Shown piece after piece: positions 5,547-7,006 of a DNA stretch of 7,006 bases. A model generated the notes under the pieces. That model was not told the origin of the DNA. It made no database searches and saw only the letters and a program-made list of their open reading frames with translations. The first letter of the stretch is position 1, and each line of letters begins with the position of its first letter. The translations under genes were made by a program, and so were the position numbers. Origin of the DNA: QNES01 sp023143415 (lineage in GTDB: Bacteria > Pseudomonadota > Gammaproteobacteria > Beggiatoales > Beggiatoaceae); NCBI GenBank assembly GCA_030632725.1, contig DAOVUF010000261.1, forward strand, positions 1 through 7,006. Reading direction: 5' to 3'.

Positions 5547-6425
5547 TTAATTCGCATTTTTATAATAAGGCATTTCGTCAATGGGTTCATGAAAATTATA
5601 TTCTTCTGGAATATCGTTTTCGTTACTCTTATCTTTGGCATATTTATGTAAGAAGGCGGCAATCAAGATAATAAGCAATCCGCAAATCGCTATTAAAGAA
5701 ATAATCATCGTTGATGAAGACATCATCTGAAAAAAATTCTTAAAAAAGATTAGGATATCCTTATAAGCCGCTTTATTAGCATAATCTGCCTCTTCATCAG
5801 AAACAAGTGTAACAAGTGTATTATCAACAGACTCTTCTTGTACTGTATTAGAATTCAGCTTGTCTGTTTTGATCAAAATATCACTGGGAGGGTTTGGAGA
5901 GGGAACGGGTAACTTAACCTCTGTGAGTATTTCAGTTTTGCCAGGAAGTTTGTCAGTATCTTTGATTTCAGTGCTTGGAATTTCAGCAACAAACTTGCTA
6001 GTATCTGTGGTGGTTTCAGTGGTTTCAGCGATTGCAGGTTTTCGCGTTTCTACTGGAGGGCAAACAATGGGTTTATTGTGGCGATTTTTCCATTCTTTCT
6101 GTTGTCGATTGACTTCCTTAACCGCTTCATTCTCATTGATCATTTGCATTTCTGAAAGCGTAGGGATGCGTAATATTTCATCAATTTTTAAAGAAGCCAT
6201 ATTGCATGAAAAACGAAATGCGTGAGGATTAGCTTTCTGCAAAGCCAATATGACTTTATAGCGACTAATAGAAGGGGGAGCAATTTGAATTGCAATATTC
6301 CAAAGCAAATCACCCTTATTAGTGGGACCATAAGTATTAATATCTTTTTCAGCTTGCACGACACTTGTTGATGCAAGGAGCATATAAATAAATGCAGATG
6401 CAAGCGATAAACTTAATTTATGCAC
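5547..6425 (-). CDS. FimV-like LysM-domain membrane protein, short form
   Basis: This 292-residue envelope protein resembles only the N-terminal part of FimV/HubP polar-organising proteins. A signal peptide covers about residues 1-25 (cleavage likely after VVQA). The FimV-type LysM-like domain spans about 32-90: YGPTNKGDLLWNIA, then ALQKANPHAF, then LKIDEILRIPTLSEM. A short charged helix follows (VNRQQKEWKNR). A low-complexity Thr/Glu/Pro-rich linker runs to about 220, a single transmembrane segment lies at about 239-259, and a 33-residue acidic tail is cytoplasmic. Full FimV proteins are far longer, with a large acidic region and a C-terminal TPR-type domain; both are absent. The GTG start at 6425 has the window's only good ribosome binding site. 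Peptidoglycan binding is inferred from the family. It is monocistronic and flanked by inverted repeat arrays. The gene could be a genuine short paralogue or a shortened copy. Confidence 0.8.
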   Translation of the reverse strand: MHKLSLSLASAFIYMLLASTSVVQAEKDINTYGPTNKGDLLWNIAIQIAPPSISRYKVILALQKANPHAFRFSCNMASLKIDEILRIPTLSEMQMINENEAVKEVNRQQKEWKNRHNKPIVCPPVETRKPAIAETTETTTDTSKFVAEIPSTEIKDTDKLPGKTEILTEVKLPVPSPNPPSDILIKTDKLNSNTVQEESVDNTLVTLVSDEEADYANKAAYKDILIFFKNFFQMMSSSTMIISLIAICGLLIILIAAFLHKYAKDKSNENDIPEEYNFHEPIDEMPYYKNAN

Positions 6426-6433
6426 TTTTTAGT

Positions 6434-6438
6434 TCCTT
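6434..6438 (-). promoter_or_regulatory. Ribosome binding site deciding the GTG start of the FimV-like gene
   Basis: On the minus strand AAGGA lies eight bases before the GTG at 6423-6425. It supports that start, from which the signal peptide MHKLSLSLASAFIYMLLAST begins directly. It is the only clear Shine-Dalgarno sequence before any gene in this window. A TATAAT just upstream (plus-strand 6446-6451) could be a -10 box giving a very short leader, but no good -35 box accompanies it. Confidence 0.75.
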
Positions 6439-6510
6439 TCCAAAAATTATAGATATGCAACATTCAATTTTTCGTAACGACTTAGATCAAAAAAAGGAAG
6501 GCTTGTTTAA

Positions 6511-6546
6511 GCAGAAGTAGGTGTCTGAGTATTTTACACCCTCTGC
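6511..6546. repeat. Imperfect inverted repeat in the leader of the FimV-like gene
   Basis: GCAGA (6511-6515) pairs with TCTGC (6542-6546), and GGTGT (6520-6524) with ACACC (6536-6540), separated by small bulges. The total is ten pairs around an 11-base loop. If transcription starts near 6577 this would fold in the 5' leader of the FimV-like mRNA. No known riboswitch pattern is recognised. Confidence 0.4.
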
Positions 6547-6583
6547 CAATCATGAAGGCATGGTTCATAATCCTTACGCTGTA

Positions 6584-6611
6584 ATCTTAGCATAGACTCT
6601 TTTATAGTCAA
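6584..6611 (-). promoter_or_regulatory. Possible sigma-70 promoter for the FimV-like gene
   Basis: On the minus strand TTGACT (plus-strand 6606-6611) lies 16 bases before TAAGAT (6584-6589). These match the consensus boxes at five of six and four of six positions. Transcription would begin near 6577, giving a leader of about 150 bases. The prediction is weak, and the TATAAT at 6446-6451 is an alternative. Confidence 0.3.
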
Positions 6612-6614
6612 TTT

Positions 6615-6693
6615 GTATCTTCTCTAAATTCTGTGGAAAAAACCTTACAGGTTTCCAAAACCTGTCAGGTTTGGGCACTTTTTGAGAAGATAC
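6615..6693. repeat. Nested palindromic element (10-bp arms around two 15-bp palindromes)
   Basis: GTATCTTCTC (6615-6624) and GAGAAGATAC (6684-6693) are perfect inverted arms. Between them lie two near-identical palindromes, AAACCTTACAGGTTT (6640-6654) and AAACCTGTCAGGTTT (6658-6672). The second is perfect apart from its central base. The 79-bp unit could fold into a stem topped by two small hairpins. Repeats of the AAACCTGTCAGGTTT type are, as I recall, scattered through several bacterial genomes. No function is assigned. Confidence 0.75.
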
Positions 6694-6781
6694 GTCAATT
6701 TCTTAATTCGTTAATGAACGTATTTGCCCATATTAAATTGTGCCAGTATATTTGGCGCACTGCCATTAAGTTAAATTTATT

Positions 6782-6854
6782 GGAATCCAAACCGTCAGAT
6801 TTGGATGATTTCGCTTAAATCTCAAACACTTCCAAATCTAAAGGTTTGGACTCC
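6782..6854. repeat. Degenerate head-to-head pair of the core repeat
   Basis: The 23-bp segment 6782-6804 (GGAATCCAAACCGTCAG...) is the reverse complement of 6832-6854 (CCAAATCTAAAGGTTTG...) at 20 of 23 positions, around a 27-base spacer. Both are diverged forms of the core in the 5' array. The left arm, reversed, matches a 5'-array unit ending GGATTCC at 19 of 23 positions. The head-to-head arrangement is the same as in copy B of the middle field. Confidence 0.75.
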
Positions 6855-6869
6855 AAGGCTTCACTTAAT

Positions 6870-7006
6870 GGAGTACAACGCTTTAGCTTTGTTATTTGGA
6901 GTACAACGCTTTAGCTTTGTTATTTGGAGTACAACGCTTTAGCTTTGTTATTTGGAGTACAACGCTTTAGCTTTGTTATTTGGAGTACAACGCTTTAGCT
7001 TTGTTA
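6870..7006. repeat. 28-bp tandem repeat array, inverted orientation, runs off the window
   Basis: Units start at 6870, 6898, 6926, 6954 and 6982. The last is cut at 25 bases by the window end. Each reads GGAGTACAACGCTTTAGCTT, then TG and the linker TTATTT. The first four are identical, pointing to recent expansion or homogenisation. They are the reverse complement of the units at 5322-5513, with a different linker (AAATAA instead of AAATCA in that orientation). The 28-bp period breaks the reading frame from unit to unit, so a coding role is unlikely. Confidence 0.97.

Noticed and set aside
5860..6225. Plus-strand 121-residue frame opposite the FimV-like gene
   Set aside because: It is the antisense shadow of the Thr/Glu/Pro-rich linker. 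The minus-strand protein has a signal peptide, a recognisable domain and a ribosome binding site.
6633..6818. Plus-strand 61-residue open frame beginning GTG
   Set aside because: It begins inside the nested palindrome and ends just past a degenerate repeat arm, has no ribosome binding site, and its protein resembles nothing I recognise. It is most likely chance.

Overview
The window looks like a chromosomal segment of an AT-rich gammaproteobacterium, most likely a large sulfur bacterium of the Beggiatoa/Thiomargarita group (Thiotrichales). The proteins are ordinary gammaproteobacterial ones: TrkH, L31, RadC, HemE and a protein with a FimV/HubP-type N-terminus. The intergenic DNA is unusually full of short tandem repeats, including a heptamer array directly in front of a start codon, a feature reported for marine Beggiatoaceae (there with the heptamer TAACTGA). 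The taxonomic call is inference.

Layout. 1-280: array of about ten 27-bp units. 304-337: TTAATTA heptamer array. 343-1794 (+): trkH, followed by a factor-independent terminator. 1875-2090 (-): rpmE, convergent with trkH. 2138-2367: MITE-like nested inverted-repeat element. 2380-5131 (-): tight three-gene cluster read hemE, then a DUF368/popT-like gene, then radC, with gaps of 19 and 3 bases. 5132-5546: non-coding repeat field with two tandem composite repeats, one carrying a perfect 20-bp-arm hairpin that the other lacks. 5547-6425 (-): FimV-like LysM/membrane protein. 6426-7006: non-coding, with a possible promoter, nested palindromes, a degenerate head-to-head repeat pair and a 28-bp array that runs off the window.

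The genes are mostly housekeeping and cover different jobs: K+ uptake (TrkH), ribosome (L31), haem/sirohaem branch of tetrapyrrole synthesis (HemE), probable recycling of undecaprenyl phosphate (DUF368/PopT), a RadC-family JAB-domain protein, and a cell-envelope LysM-like protein. No defence system, phage or intact insertion sequence is visible.

The most unusual content is the repeat family. One roughly 22-bp core (consensus around AAAGCTRAAGCGTTG, ending in ACTCC) appears in the 5' array, in the middle field in both orientations, as a degenerate pair at 6782-6854, and inverted in the 3' array. In places two cores face each other around a 20-27 base spacer, giving BIME-like long hairpins. Inverted arrays flank the FimV-like gene.
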